Origin: Astrocystis sublimbata
Taxonomy: Eukaryota > Ascomycota > Sordariomycetes > Xylariales > Xylariaceae
DNA length: 51,104 bases
Assembly: GCA_022453515.1 (NCBI GenBank)
Contig: JAJNNY010000099.1
Coordinates: forward strand, 35,001-86,104
Direction of reading: 5' to 3'
The notes below the pieces were generated by a model. The model did not search any database. It was given only the letters and a program-made list of their open reading frames with translations, and was not told the origin of the DNA. Below, in pieces: positions 9,701 to 19,224 of the stretch. Position numbers and translations under genes: made by a program. How positions within the stretch are numbered: position 1 is the first letter of the stretch; the number at the start of each line of letters is the position of its first letter.

Positions 9701-10803
9701 ATGTTTGAAGGTGCCTGCTGTTTAGGCAGTGTATAGAACGGAGCAAGTCCTACAAATATATCTAGGTAGTTTGTTGGTATCAGTGTTCATCTTTGGCAGT
9801 GTCAATTTTGAAAGTTGTTTTGGTAACTTGAATTCTTCGCCCCCATAACCCATCTCGTCTCCCTATTCGAATATACTTGAGTCGTCTCAACAAACCAAGA
9901 GTGACTCAGCCTGGATACTACACAGCTGCAGGTCCATCCCAAAGCGGCAAATTAAACGAACCGTCAACCGGACAGTAAACCTGCAGTGGTACGGTAGCTT
10001 CCAGCTTCCAATCCAACCTGGGACGTCGGCTATACTGTAGATACTGTATATACCGATGACATGTTTACATGTACGCATACCTACTCCGTAGGTACTCTGA
10101 AAAGAGACACGGCCCCTGCAGCCAACGCACATGCCAGGTAGGTACATATGTAGTCTCCGTGGCACTGGCTCTGCCTCTACCCACGGTTTGGCAGACCTCG
10201 TAGGCCAACACAGCAACAGACCCCTGCCACCCAAACGCTGACACCAACACAAGTCTCTGACCGCCATCAAACGGGGCTACTGGATGCGAGAAGTGATTGT
10301 TTCCTCTTGTTGTTCTCTTCCGACAGGTGGTTTATGCTTCACCGCCCCTGGATATCGCAGTCTGTCTAACGAAATCGGACGCTTTGAGTGCAGCCAAGAC
10401 TGGGTCAGGTGATACATCGGCCTAATGTGTGACCTTGCTTCTTGCCGCTTGCTCGTGTGTCTGCATTCATGGTGCGATGTCACTTGCTGCGCACCAACTG
10501 CAGACGAAGTTATGTATGCGAGCTGGCCAAATTATTGGACTTGCGGAGAAGGAATCGTTGGGCAGGCAGATAGATACCTACTGAACTGGACCATTCGAGC
10601 TGGACACTCCAAGAAGCATAGGCCAGCTAATACATATAGAGACACAAACCGAAACCACATTCAGAAAGGCGGGCAAAGGGGAGGAGGGTATTAAGAAGCA
10701 TAGGACCATGAGTGAAACAGCCTAGCAATTGGTAGGTAGCATCTAAGAAATATTAGATAAGCTGGAAAAAAGATCGTTGCAATCCCAGTGAACTGGAAGG
10801 CAT

Positions 10804-10870
10804 TGCCCGATGCGGGGGTCGGACCCACAACCTTGAGATTTAGAGTCTCACGCTACGGAAGAGGTGGGGC
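10804..10870 (-). pseudogene. Decayed tRNA-Lys copy with CTA anticodon, D-arm lost
   Basis: In sense, the 3' two thirds match the intact tRNA at 10986-11058: anticodon stem TGAGA/TCTCA, variable loop, T-arm and acceptor 3' strand ATCGGGC. The 5' acceptor strand is degraded (GCCCCAC), the D-arm is unrecognisable, and the anticodon loop reads CTCTAAA, so the anticodon is CTA instead of CTT. The 3' flank (ATCGTTGCAATCC) is also shared with the intact gene, showing that the unit was duplicated. Confidence 0.8.
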
Positions 10871-10985
10871 GGTACTATGTGGATGCATTGCCCCACATAC
10901 ATACAGATAGATGATGGCCCGCCCGTCGAGCAAAATCGAAAAAATATCGTTGCAATCCTAGTTTTCTAGGAGGCATCGGGAATTG

Positions 10986-11058
10986 AGCCCGATGCGGGGG
11001 TCGAACCCGCAACCTTGAGATTAAGAGTCTCACGCTCTACCGATTGAGCTAACCGGGC
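10986..11058 (-). tRNA. tRNA-Lys (anticodon CTT)
   Basis: The sense strand begins GCCCGGTTAGCTCAATCGG and folds as a full cloverleaf. Acceptor GCCCGGT pairs with ATCGGGC (one G-T). The D-stem is GCTC/GAGC, and the anticodon stem is TGAGA/TCTCA with loop CTCTTAA (anticodon CTT). The T-stem is GCGGG/CCCGC with loop TTCGACC. There is no intron, and the discriminator base is T. Downstream in sense is a shared 3' flank also found beside the decayed copy. Confidence 0.97.
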
Positions 11059-11215
11059 AATCTCACTGCCCGAATGATTCGGGGCAATTCGATTGCTGTT
11101 GGAAAAGTAACTTGGATATTGAAAATATATACTGTCAAGATTGGAAGGAAGGTGCGACCGGTTCGGATCTGCTCGCACCTTCCCTTCTGTTTCAGCTGTG
11201 CGACACTCACCTAGG

Positions 11216-11247
11216 TACCGATTGAGCTAACACTGTTGTTGGAAAGC
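11216..11247 (-). pseudogene. tRNA-Lys 5' fragment
   Basis: TACCGATTGAGCTAAC (11216-11231) repeats the 5' half of the intact tRNA. It is followed by CTGTTGTTGGAAA, resembling the 5' flank of the intact gene (GCTGTTGGAAAA at 11094-11105). The remainder is missing, so this is a third, partial relic in the cluster. Confidence 0.6.
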
Positions 11248-11580
11248 GTCTGCGGCTTGCAGGCGTTGTATAGGTATATTCTATCGAAATTGAATCCGCC
11301 TTCCCCCCCAGGTAAGTCGAATATGATTGACCTACATCTACGACCCAGTGCCTTGGGCAACTCTTCCATGTGCATTTGGGGCCCATGTAATATGTCAATT
11401 TAATAAACAACCATTCTTGGCAACTCTATTTGTATTCGGTAAATCCTATCTCCCTAGGTACATACAGGTAGCCGGTCGAAATGCGTTTTCTTTACCACGG
11501 CATGTCCGCAGAGAGCCAGCAATGCAGGCCTGGGGAGCCACGTGCGTGTGGTCAATATCGACCGAGACGGGGATTCCGGG

Positions 11581-12117
11581 TCATGAAGATGATGTTTCAT
11601 GCCCAGCCGTCGCAACTGCCAAAATGTCCTTCTCCAATCCGCCAACTAGACAAACTTGGATGCCGGCGTCTTCTAGCTTCCGCCTGCTCGAGTTCCCACT
11701 GACAAAAGTGTCCGGTTCTTGGACGCCGACATATACGGTCCTGATGTGGTGTTTCCCAACAGCCAATATCCTATCGACGCAGGGCATATTGCCGCTGAGC
11801 CGCTGAGAGCACGGCTCGACGGTTGTGTAGAGCGTGACGTCGTCGGGCAGAATGTCGCCCAGGTGTGTTGCGGCGACAGCGTGTTTCCGTGCTAGCTTTT
11901 CTATGCAGCATTGCTCGGCGTGGGTGTTTCCGGGCAGTTCCAGGGTGTAGCCTGTGGCCAGTATCTCGTTCGTTGCCGTGTCCACCAAAACGGCGCCGAC
12001 ACGGTAGTTGGTGGGTTTGGGAGGCGACTTGGTCGCCAGGGAGAGTGCCAACCTCATATAACTCGCATGATCACCGGCCGTGATATTCGGCGACTGGTCG
12101 TGTGTAGCTCCCAACAT
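11581..12117 (-). CDS. Cytidine/deoxycytidylate-type deaminase, probable DRAP deaminase (riboflavin synthesis)
   Basis: Intronless, 178 residues from the ATG at 12117. Zinc-site motifs of the CDA/RibD fold are clear: THAEQ (His66, proton-shuttle Glu68) and EPCSQRLSGNMPC (Cys103, Cys113). The spacing and the RLSGNMPCVDRIL context match fungal Rib2-type 2,5-diamino-6-ribitylamino-pyrimidinone 5'-phosphate deaminases better than nucleoside deaminases, and IRTVYVGVQEPDTFV fits as well. No reductase or pseudouridine synthase domain is attached, as is usual for separate fungal deaminase genes. A longer in-frame ORF reaches 12240, but its extra residues are unlike the family. The gene diverges from the DnaJ gene across a 557-bp shared promoter region. 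Substrate is inferred. Confidence 0.85.
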   Translation of the reverse strand: MLGATHDQSPNITAGDHASYMRLALSLATKSPPKPTNYRVGAVLVDTATNEILATGYTLELPGNTHAEQCCIEKLARKHAVAATHLGDILPDDVTLYTTVEPCSQRLSGNMPCVDRILAVGKHHIRTVYVGVQEPDTFVSGNSSRRKLEDAGIQVCLVGGLEKDILAVATAGHETSSS

Positions 12118-12674
12118 ACCCGAACAAAACAGGCAGCCAGGTAGGTTTAGTGCTAGGCTGAACCAGGATTGTTGGCCAACAAATGAAATTGACTGTTGCC
12201 GGAAGTTGTCTAGTTGTCTCGAGCCAACTGTGTAAACCAAACCTCAGGGTGTGTGGGACTTTGGCAGACAAGTTCAGCTTCAATGTCAAAGTTGATAGGA
12301 ATCACTTACAAGATATGTGCCTGTTGTGCCCCGCGCATCACGGTGAGCCCCGCGGTGACTGCCCCGCCATCCACTCTTAGTTCACCGTCCTAAGGTTCAA
12401 ATATCTGCCAGGGGGCCAGGCATGCCAGGCTCGCCAGGATAGGTGCCTTATCTATCCCCTGCCAAGTCGCTTCATACTTAGACCAAAAACCACTAAACGC
12501 GTCCCATACGCGCCTTTCGCTACCTACCTACTTAGGTACAGTAGGTATCCAAGCATTTTTGTCGTGGAACATCAAAGAAAACACACATCGCCGCTTTCAC
12601 TTTTTAATTACACTACATTCCCTACCTAGGCACTGCCAACCTGATCTGCCAGTAGAAGTGGAAGTGCAATCGTC
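12118..12674. promoter_or_regulatory. Divergent promoter region with four GCCAGG direct repeats
   Basis: Lies between the divergently read deaminase and DnaJ genes. GCCAGG occurs at 12407, 12415, 12424 and 12433 on one strand with 8-9 nt spacing, roughly one helical turn. A TAGGTA/TACCTA patch follows at 12521-12550. No transcription-factor identity is claimed. Confidence 0.4.
12521..12550. repeat. TAGGTA/TACCTA-rich patch
   Basis: TACCTACCTACTTAGGTACAGTAGGTATCC, an imperfect inverted cluster upstream of the DnaJ gene. Confidence 0.6.
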
Positions 12675-13664
12675 ATGGATGCAGCCGACGACCTCCTCGA
12701 TGGCGAGCCGCCCGTCATCGACCCCTACGAGGTGCTTAGGCTGGAGCGCACAGCGACAGCAGACCAAGTCAAAGCGGCCTACCGAAAGCTTGCGTTAAAG
12801 AACCACCCGGGTGAGCAAATCAATCTCCGATCTCAAGCTATGCTATGCTATGCTATGCTGCCATGACCTCCTGGGGCATCTAACAAGTATCGAACGGCAG
12901 ACAAGGTCTCCGAAGACCAGAAACAGAAAGCGCACGAGACTTTCCAATCCATCGCCTTCGCGTACGCCGTCCTGTCAGATCCCGCTCGACGCAAGCGCTA
13001 CGATGAAACCGGCTCTACCTCGGAATCCATTGTCGATGCCGACGGCTTCAGCTGGTCGGATTTCTATCGCGAGCAGTTCCGCGATGCGATATCGAACGAT
13101 GCCATCGAGAAATTTGCGGCGCAATACAAAGGCTCCGACGAGGAGCGAGACGACGTCCTCGTCGCCTACGAAGAAAACGAAGGTGACATGGACGCAATCT
13201 ACGAAACCGTCATGCTTAGCAACGTGCTCGAGGACGACGAACGCTTCCGCGAGATAATCGACCACGCCATCGCGAAGAAGGATGTTCCCGTGTTCAAGGC
13301 CTATGCAAAAGAGACCAAGAAGTCCCGGCAGGCACGCATCAAGGCAGCGCAAAGCGAAGCGACAGAGGCAGAAGACTACGCAAAGGAGCTGGGGATCCAC
13401 GACAAGCTGTTCGGCGATAAGAAAGAGAAGGGGAAGGGAAAGGGGAAGGGGGGCAAGACAGAGTCCTCAGAGGACCAGTTGGCGGCGCTCATAAGACGGA
13501 ATCAGCAGACACGAGGGAGCTTCCTCGACAATCTAGAAGCAAAGTATGGCGCTGCACCGAAAGCCGGCAAGAAGGGTAAGAAGCGACAGGTAGACGAAAC
13601 GGAGCCCTCGGAGGCAGCTTTTCAAGCTGCTGCCGCCAAACTGAAGAAGAGCAAGAAGAAGTAG
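12675..13664 (+). CDS. J-domain protein, DNAJC9-like
   Basis: Exons 12675-12810 and 12901-13664 give 299 residues. The single 90-nt intron splits the HPD motif codon (NHPD restored by joining CCGG to ACAAGG), which supports the splice choice. Residues about 15-80 are the J domain that stimulates Hsp70 ATPase (YEVLRLERTATADQVKAAYR, HPD, FAYAVLSDPARRKRYDETG). It is followed by the FSWSDFYREQF segment seen in DNAJC9-type proteins and a helical middle region. The C-terminus is strongly basic and lysine-rich (KGKGKGKGG, KLKKSKKK), suggesting nuclear or nucleic-acid/histone association. Human DNAJC9 is a histone-linked Hsp70 co-chaperone; that role is only inferred here. The intron contains a (CTATG)4 repeat. 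Confidence 0.93.
12838..12857 (+). repeat. (CTATG)4 microsatellite within the DnaJ intron
   Basis: Four exact tandem CTATG units inside the 90-nt intron, about 30 nt before the TCTAAC branch-like sequence. Confidence 0.9.
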
Positions 13665-14216
13665 ATCCCGTTTATGGCATTACGTTTGCGATTCTTCCAG
13701 GACGATTTTGAATCTCGGTCGGTGGCGTTTTGGCGAAACGGTATATATTCGCATTACACTTATAGGGTCGGGTCGCATTGGGCGTTGGGGGCATCATTTG
13801 TACGTTGGTAGGCAGGCATATGCGGACGGTTATGACAAGAGGAGAGAGCACGAATAGGCATTCTTTGATGTTCAATATACCTAGTATAATTGATTGCAAA
13901 TTGAACTGCTTCAGCTAAATAGTGTTTCTCTTTGCTGTTTCACAAGATTGCAATATGACAGCTACAGCCTACAGGTACCTAGGGAGGCGAGAGGGTGCTG
14001 TACATGTGCATGGCAGGCCACACGATTAGGTAATGGCTTTAGGTAGGTTGGAAGTTGCCCGGTCGCGCGCCGTCGCGTTTTGCGGCAGGCAACCTTCAAC
14101 CTTAGGTACTTTTCATCAAACTCTCTTCCATTGCCGACATGTATTCCTGACCCGATCAGTTCGTTCCGCTTCGCTTGGACATATACTTCCTGTAGCACTG
14201 TCGCCTACAAAATGCA
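13665..14216. other. Intergenic, 3' UTR of DnaJ and promoter of STN1
   Basis: No gene seen. Short ORFs here have no features. Confidence 0.5.
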
Positions 14217-15150
14217 ATGACAGCTGCTGATACACTGACTTACTATCCTCAATACTGTTTTCACTTATCGCCTACCGCGACCGAGTGGTGTCCCCTGCGA
14301 GCAATCGACATTGCACGTCTCGGCTGCCAGCCAGGCTTCCAAGGTTAGTGAAAATGAGACAACTTGACGCACATCGCCGCCGCAGGAGAAGACACAACAA
14401 AAGAACACGCCAAACTAACGTCCGTCTGTTTCCCCTGCAGAACATGGCATCTTTTTCTATCTGAACCACCCAATCAAATGGGTGCGCATCACGGGACTCG
14501 TCGTTGCAGTCGATGAATACTACGGCCGCCGCGTCTATACCATCGATGACAGCTCTGGGCATTGCATCGAATGCACCCTCAAGACGTCCACCACAGCTGC
14601 CGAAACGAGGAACCATCGGAGCAGGGGCCAGGGCAAGGAATCCGACGCACAGATCACCTACGCCAAAGCTGCACCGGGCACCGGAGCGAACGACGACATC
14701 GACGTTGGCACGGTCTTGGATGTGAAGGGATATGTGAAGCTTTTTCGAGATCAAAAACAGATAGATATCCACAAGGCAATACCGGTGTTGTCTACGAACC
14801 AAGAGGTACTTTTCTGGAACAAGATCCGGGATTTCCAACGTCGTGTATTGAGCCAACCATGGGTGCTGAGAGACAAAGAGATCCGAAGATGTCGGAAGTT
14901 GCAGCAGCTCGAGGCTGCTGGGCAAGAGAGAGAGACAAGGAAGAGACATGCTAAGGCACAGGTCGACGCATCTGGCTCCGCCAGGACAAGCGACAAGGGA
15001 AGGCCACACGCAACAGGCGTGGGCCACGGGACGAGAAGTTGTGATGATGGCATCTTGCTCAAGACTACGAGAGCGGAAAATGCCTCGGGATCTGGAATTA
15101 CGAGACCAGGCAACGGTCACGGAGATAAATACGATGCATTGGGATTGTAA
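14217..15150 (+). CDS. stn1: STN1-like telomere-capping OB-fold protein
   Basis: Exons 14217-14343 and 14441-15150 (97-nt intron, TGCAG acceptor) give 278 residues. The N-terminus (YPQYCFHLSPTATEWCPLRA, then DI..LG) and the FFYLNHPIKWVRITGLVVAV strand pattern are those of the fungal Stn1 OB fold. DDSSGHCIECTLK is the characteristic loop after it. The OB fold spans about residues 10-150 and is followed by a basic, charged tail of low complexity. Stn1 works with Ten1 (and Cdc13/CTC1 where present) on the single-stranded telomere end, limiting telomerase and recruiting DNA polymerase alpha. The length is within the range of filamentous-fungal Stn1. A long antisense ORF over the same DNA is treated as a shadow. 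Confidence 0.88.
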
Positions 15151-16317
15151 AACACTCGTTGGCCTCCCGTTATCATTACAACAACGACAACCCAAGTAAC
15201 CGTATGCCTGCGAGAATTTACAGAGCTCAACAGAGGCACATATACCCCAGCTGCTTGTGCGCACACACGGTGAGTAAGGCGTCTCACCGTATGTCTGAAC
15301 AGTCTGAGCCAACCCGAACCCTGCATTCACATTGACGTTGGGGTTATGATGGATCAAGACTGCATCCATAAGGTTATTGAATGAGATTCGTCGTGCCAGC
15401 GCCTGTCCTCGCGCCCAACATCATGATCACCACTATTTAGTCAGGCTACAAACAATGATTTGTGTTGGGTTCACTCTCGATATTCCAACTGATGATGTTA
15501 CACATTGTCTCGAGCAACAAGCGAGTACCTGTTCGTGAGACTGCTCTCTGTAAATGGAGCTGGCCAGGCAGGCAGCTTGGACGTTTGACTTTAAGACAGT
15601 CAGGAGCAAGTGCGATGCTAGTAGAGACTTCACGTTGAGCTTAAATCCATGCCACGAGTCGCTTCCGCATGTAACCACAACAGCCCACGGTCTTAGATAT
15701 TCCGTTCAATGATCCAGACATTTGACATAAATCCATATCAAGACCTACATGTACTTAGATTCATGTTCTCCATGTCCCATTCTGTCTTCCGTGGACTGAC
15801 CGTTCAAACCTACTTTCCTACCTCCCTTTTTCACCGCAGAGAATTATTCTTCACCATCCAGTCTCCTCCAGCGCTCTTGCTGTCGTGCTCGTCACATTCC
15901 AGCGCCCACCTCTAGATATACGTTTGCCACGCATTCCAGAGCAATTAGGTGAACAGCTTTCTCGTGCGTACCCAAGACAAGCCATTCCTAGTGTCGAGCC
16001 GGACCTCGTGGCTATGACTTCAGCCATCATCGCCCAGTACACAATACCCATTCCTGCGGATCACTTAAGCCCTACTATTCCTTCGTCTGTTTATATACGA
16101 GCTCCTAGAGCCTCAAGACCCATATATATCACCTCTTCAAGATACATGTTACTATCTTAACTACTACTTGTCGACACCATCGTAATCATCAGCTCGTGCT
16201 ATGGTCTAACCAGCATCCTCTGTCTTGCCAATCATCAAGATTTTGGCATCTATAGGAACAAATCTTCTTTGACCCTTTCGATCTCCTTCCCCAACACGTC
16301 AATTTCCTTCTGACACG
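15151..16317. other. Intergenic region, promoter of the GH81 gene
   Basis: About 1.2 kb without a supportable gene. The last 500 bp before 16318 are pyrimidine-rich, as is common in promoters and leaders of highly expressed fungal genes. Confidence 0.5.
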
Positions 16318-19224
16318 ATGATTCTACTATGGATACTAACCATCCTTCAGTTTAGGGCTGTACGATCGATCCCGCATGAGCCTCTGGTGGGTAAACAAGC
16401 AGTAAATTCTTGTTCGATTGCGTCACCACCTTCGAAACATCGATATTTAAAAGGATATCCTTTCGTTAACGCAACACAAAAGTCTCATCGCGAGTGTTAC
16501 CAATCCGTCATCACGATCACATTGTCTTCACATATTATACAAATACCACCGTCTGCAACTGACACTAAACCAGATACAACAGGATTTGTAGTCACGAGCC
16601 TGGAACTCGGTGGCCGAGCAGACCAAGTTCCTCTCCTGGCAGATCCAATACCAAGTCCTACCAAGTTACTGATTGCAGCTGAAACCACGAACACAATGAC
16701 AAGCGAGACAGCCCACCAGACCAATACCGCCTCATCGAATATCTTTGGGCACCCCATTGCAACGTCCAAACCTTCATCGGTGTTTGAGGAACAAAAGGAT
16801 CACCCAGTACCCCGGTTGGGGATAGGGGGGCCGGGTCCTTTTGACACCAACAAGTTCTATGCCAATTTCTTCCTCGGCAACCAGACTTCTCCCTCATATG
16901 TACATCCGTATTCCCTGGCATGGTCCAAGGGCCAGGGGTCCACGTCTAGCTGGGGGTTGTCGATCTCCCACGTCGACGCGGATCAAAGGGTTTACGGAGA
17001 TGTGCAGCCTGACACGGGAGCTGCGAGGTACTACCTGAATCCTATTGGGATACAGTCTCTGTGTCTGTCTGCACAAGAGCTTGGCTCCGATACTACTCTC
17101 ACAACGGACAGCCTCAGTTCCCATTCTGCAAATATCAACCTCCACGCCAATAAAACAGCCAAGCCACTTATCAGCTTTCCTCTAGTGCAGGGCATGGGCA
17201 TGGTGTCAGCCATATACAACGGTGGTACACCTCTTATCGAAACTGGGGTCTTCTTCAAAACCGTCACAAGATCCAGCCCCAGACCGGGTATCACTCGATA
17301 TACCATACTGCTCGAAGACGGCAAGGTGTGGCATGTCTACGGATATTCCAAGAAGGGTGACCCTTTCGATTTGACAGTATCCAACAGCCGCATGGCCAAA
17401 GCCGAAAAGCCCTACCATGGAATCGTCCAAATTGCAAAGGACCCGGGCGATGCCGAGTCTATCATTGACGCGGCCGCCGGTACATATCCCGTGGGAATGG
17501 TACTGTCCGGCATTTCGTCTGGAACTAAAGGCACGTACACGTTCAAATACCATAAGGCAGGTCTCCCCAATGCGAAACTCTTGATGTACGCCCTGCCGCA
17601 TCATTACGAATCCTTCGATGATGCCACTGCCAAGGCAACATCCACGATCAAGTTACAGACCACCACAAAGGGCATGGCAAAGGCTGTTGTTGCCGACTCG
17701 TGGACCATGGTCGAGCCGAGCATGCCGGTCTCTATGGGGTTTGCCCCATGGGATCCTATGAAAGGCCCAAAGACTAAGCTGTCCAGCGACGCGATCAAGA
17801 CCATAACGCCGGTCGCGATGAAAGAGCTGTCTCAGAACGTGGACCAGCAATCAGACCAAGATTCGATGTACTTTAGTGGAAAGGTATCCCGATTGAATCT
17901 TCTAGGCGCAACTTGAGTACAAGACTGACACTGGTTGCCCGTTCATAGGCTCTGGCCAAATTCGCCGGTCTCTGCTTCACTGCGAAGCACCTACTCAACA
18001 ATACCAAACTGGCCGACAGCGGGTTGTCGAACTTGAAAACAGCTTTCCAACGATTTACCTCAAATAAACAGCAATATCCCCTATACTATGAATGTGAGTG
18101 ATCGGACCATGTTCAATGCGGAACTTTGCATCAGCCTAACATCTCGCAGCGGCTTGGGGTGGAATTGTCTCTTCGGCGTCATACAAAACCGGCAATGATG
18201 GTGCCGATTTCGGTAACACGTACTACAACGATCACCACTTCCACTATGGCTATTTTATATATGCGGCAGCCATCATAGGGTACCTCGACACTTCCTGGCT
18301 GACGCCAGAGAATGTTGGGTATGTCAACACGATGGTCCGGGATATTGCCAACCCTTCCACATCGGACAAGTATTTTCCAGTGTCACGAAACTTCGACTGG
18401 TATCATGGCCACAGCTGGGCTCACGGCTTGTATGAGACTGTTGATGGCAAGGTATGAGGACCAACCCACGACGGTTAATTATGACAGCTAATTCTATGGC
18501 CCATAGGACCAAGAGTCGAGCTCAGAGGACGCCATGGCGGCCTATGCGATCAAGATGTGGGGAAAATCAATTAAAGACGCCAACATGGAAGCTCGGTAAG
18601 CTTGAAGAGTCGCCCTCTTTTCATCCGAACCTTTTCTGCCAGTGTCACTCGACCGGAGACGGCTAGCTAATTGCGTCTGAAAATAGCGGGAATCTTATGC
18701 TGTCGGTGATCGCACGCTCGCTGAACCAATACTACCTTTTCACGGAGAAGAACAGCGTGCAGCCTGCCAACTACATCGGCAACAGGGTGGCGGGGATCCT
18801 GTTCGAGAACAAGTGCGATCACACGACGTACTTCGGCGCCAACATCGAGTACGTGCAGGGCATCCACATGCTGCCGCTGCTGCCGAGCACCAAGTTCACG
18901 CGGCCGGTCGAGTTCGTCAAGCAGGAGTGGGCGACGTACTTCGACAAGGGACGCGCGGAGAAGATCCAGGGTGGCTGGAAAGGCATCCTGTTCGGGAACC
19001 TGTCGACTATGGATCCGAAGCTGGCCTGGGAGTTCTTCACGAGCAAGGACTTCGATCCGTCGTGGCTTGATGGCGGCGTCTCGCTTACTTGGTACCAGGC
19101 TTATTGTGCTGGTGAGTTAATTCCGTGCTACAAATGAAGGGGCTACCTGCTCCATCCTCTGTACTTCCAGTTCGTTACAGCCGGGCTCAACTAATACTGA
19201 CTGATGTGGACAGCTTTCATGTGA
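16318..19224 (+). CDS. Secreted endo-1,3-beta-glucanase, GH81 family (Eng1/Acf2-like)
   Basis: Six exons: 16318-17883, 17949-18093, 18150-18451, 18507-18595, 18687-19111 and 19214-19224 (845 residues). Introns are 65, 56, 55, 91 and 102 nt, and the last exon is only 11 nt and encodes the final residues and stop. The N-terminus is a plausible signal peptide ([12 protein letters not shown]), followed by a low-complexity Ser/Thr region to about 170. The GH81 body begins near [15 protein letters not shown]. Catalytic landmarks are intact: [17 protein letters not shown] with Asp598 as general acid, [20 protein letters not shown], and [10 protein letters not shown] with Glu674/Glu678. The enzyme hydrolyses cell-wall beta-1,3-glucan, in cell separation or in digesting other fungi or plant callose. 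No carbohydrate-binding module or GPI signal is seen. Confidence 0.95.

Larger units (their letters stand above)
8339..10803. other. Gene-free intergenic region with TAGGTA-rich patches
   Basis: About 2.5 kb without a gene I can support. The part near 8339-8640 is presumably the Argonaute promoter. The ORFs at 8648-9031 and 9887-10270 lack recognisable features or splice structure. The notable content is repeated TAGGTA/TACCTA words (listed separately). Confidence 0.5.

Noticed and set aside
9887..10270. 127-codon minus-strand ORF
   Set aside because: Cys/Trp/Arg-rich product crossing TAGGTA-type repeats, with no family features.
10804..10870. Functional amber-suppressor tRNA
   Set aside because: The anticodon is CTA, but the D-arm is gone and the acceptor stem is broken, so it should not fold or be charged.
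12118..12240. N-terminal extension of the deaminase to 12240
   Set aside because: The extra 41 residues do not resemble the family, and the ATG at 12117 gives a normal deaminase length.
14272..15369. 365-codon minus-strand ORF antisense to STN1
   Set aside because: Lies almost wholly over the STN1 coding exon. Its product is Cys/Leu/Ser-rich with no domain, and it looks like the mirror frame of a charged, GC-rich gene.
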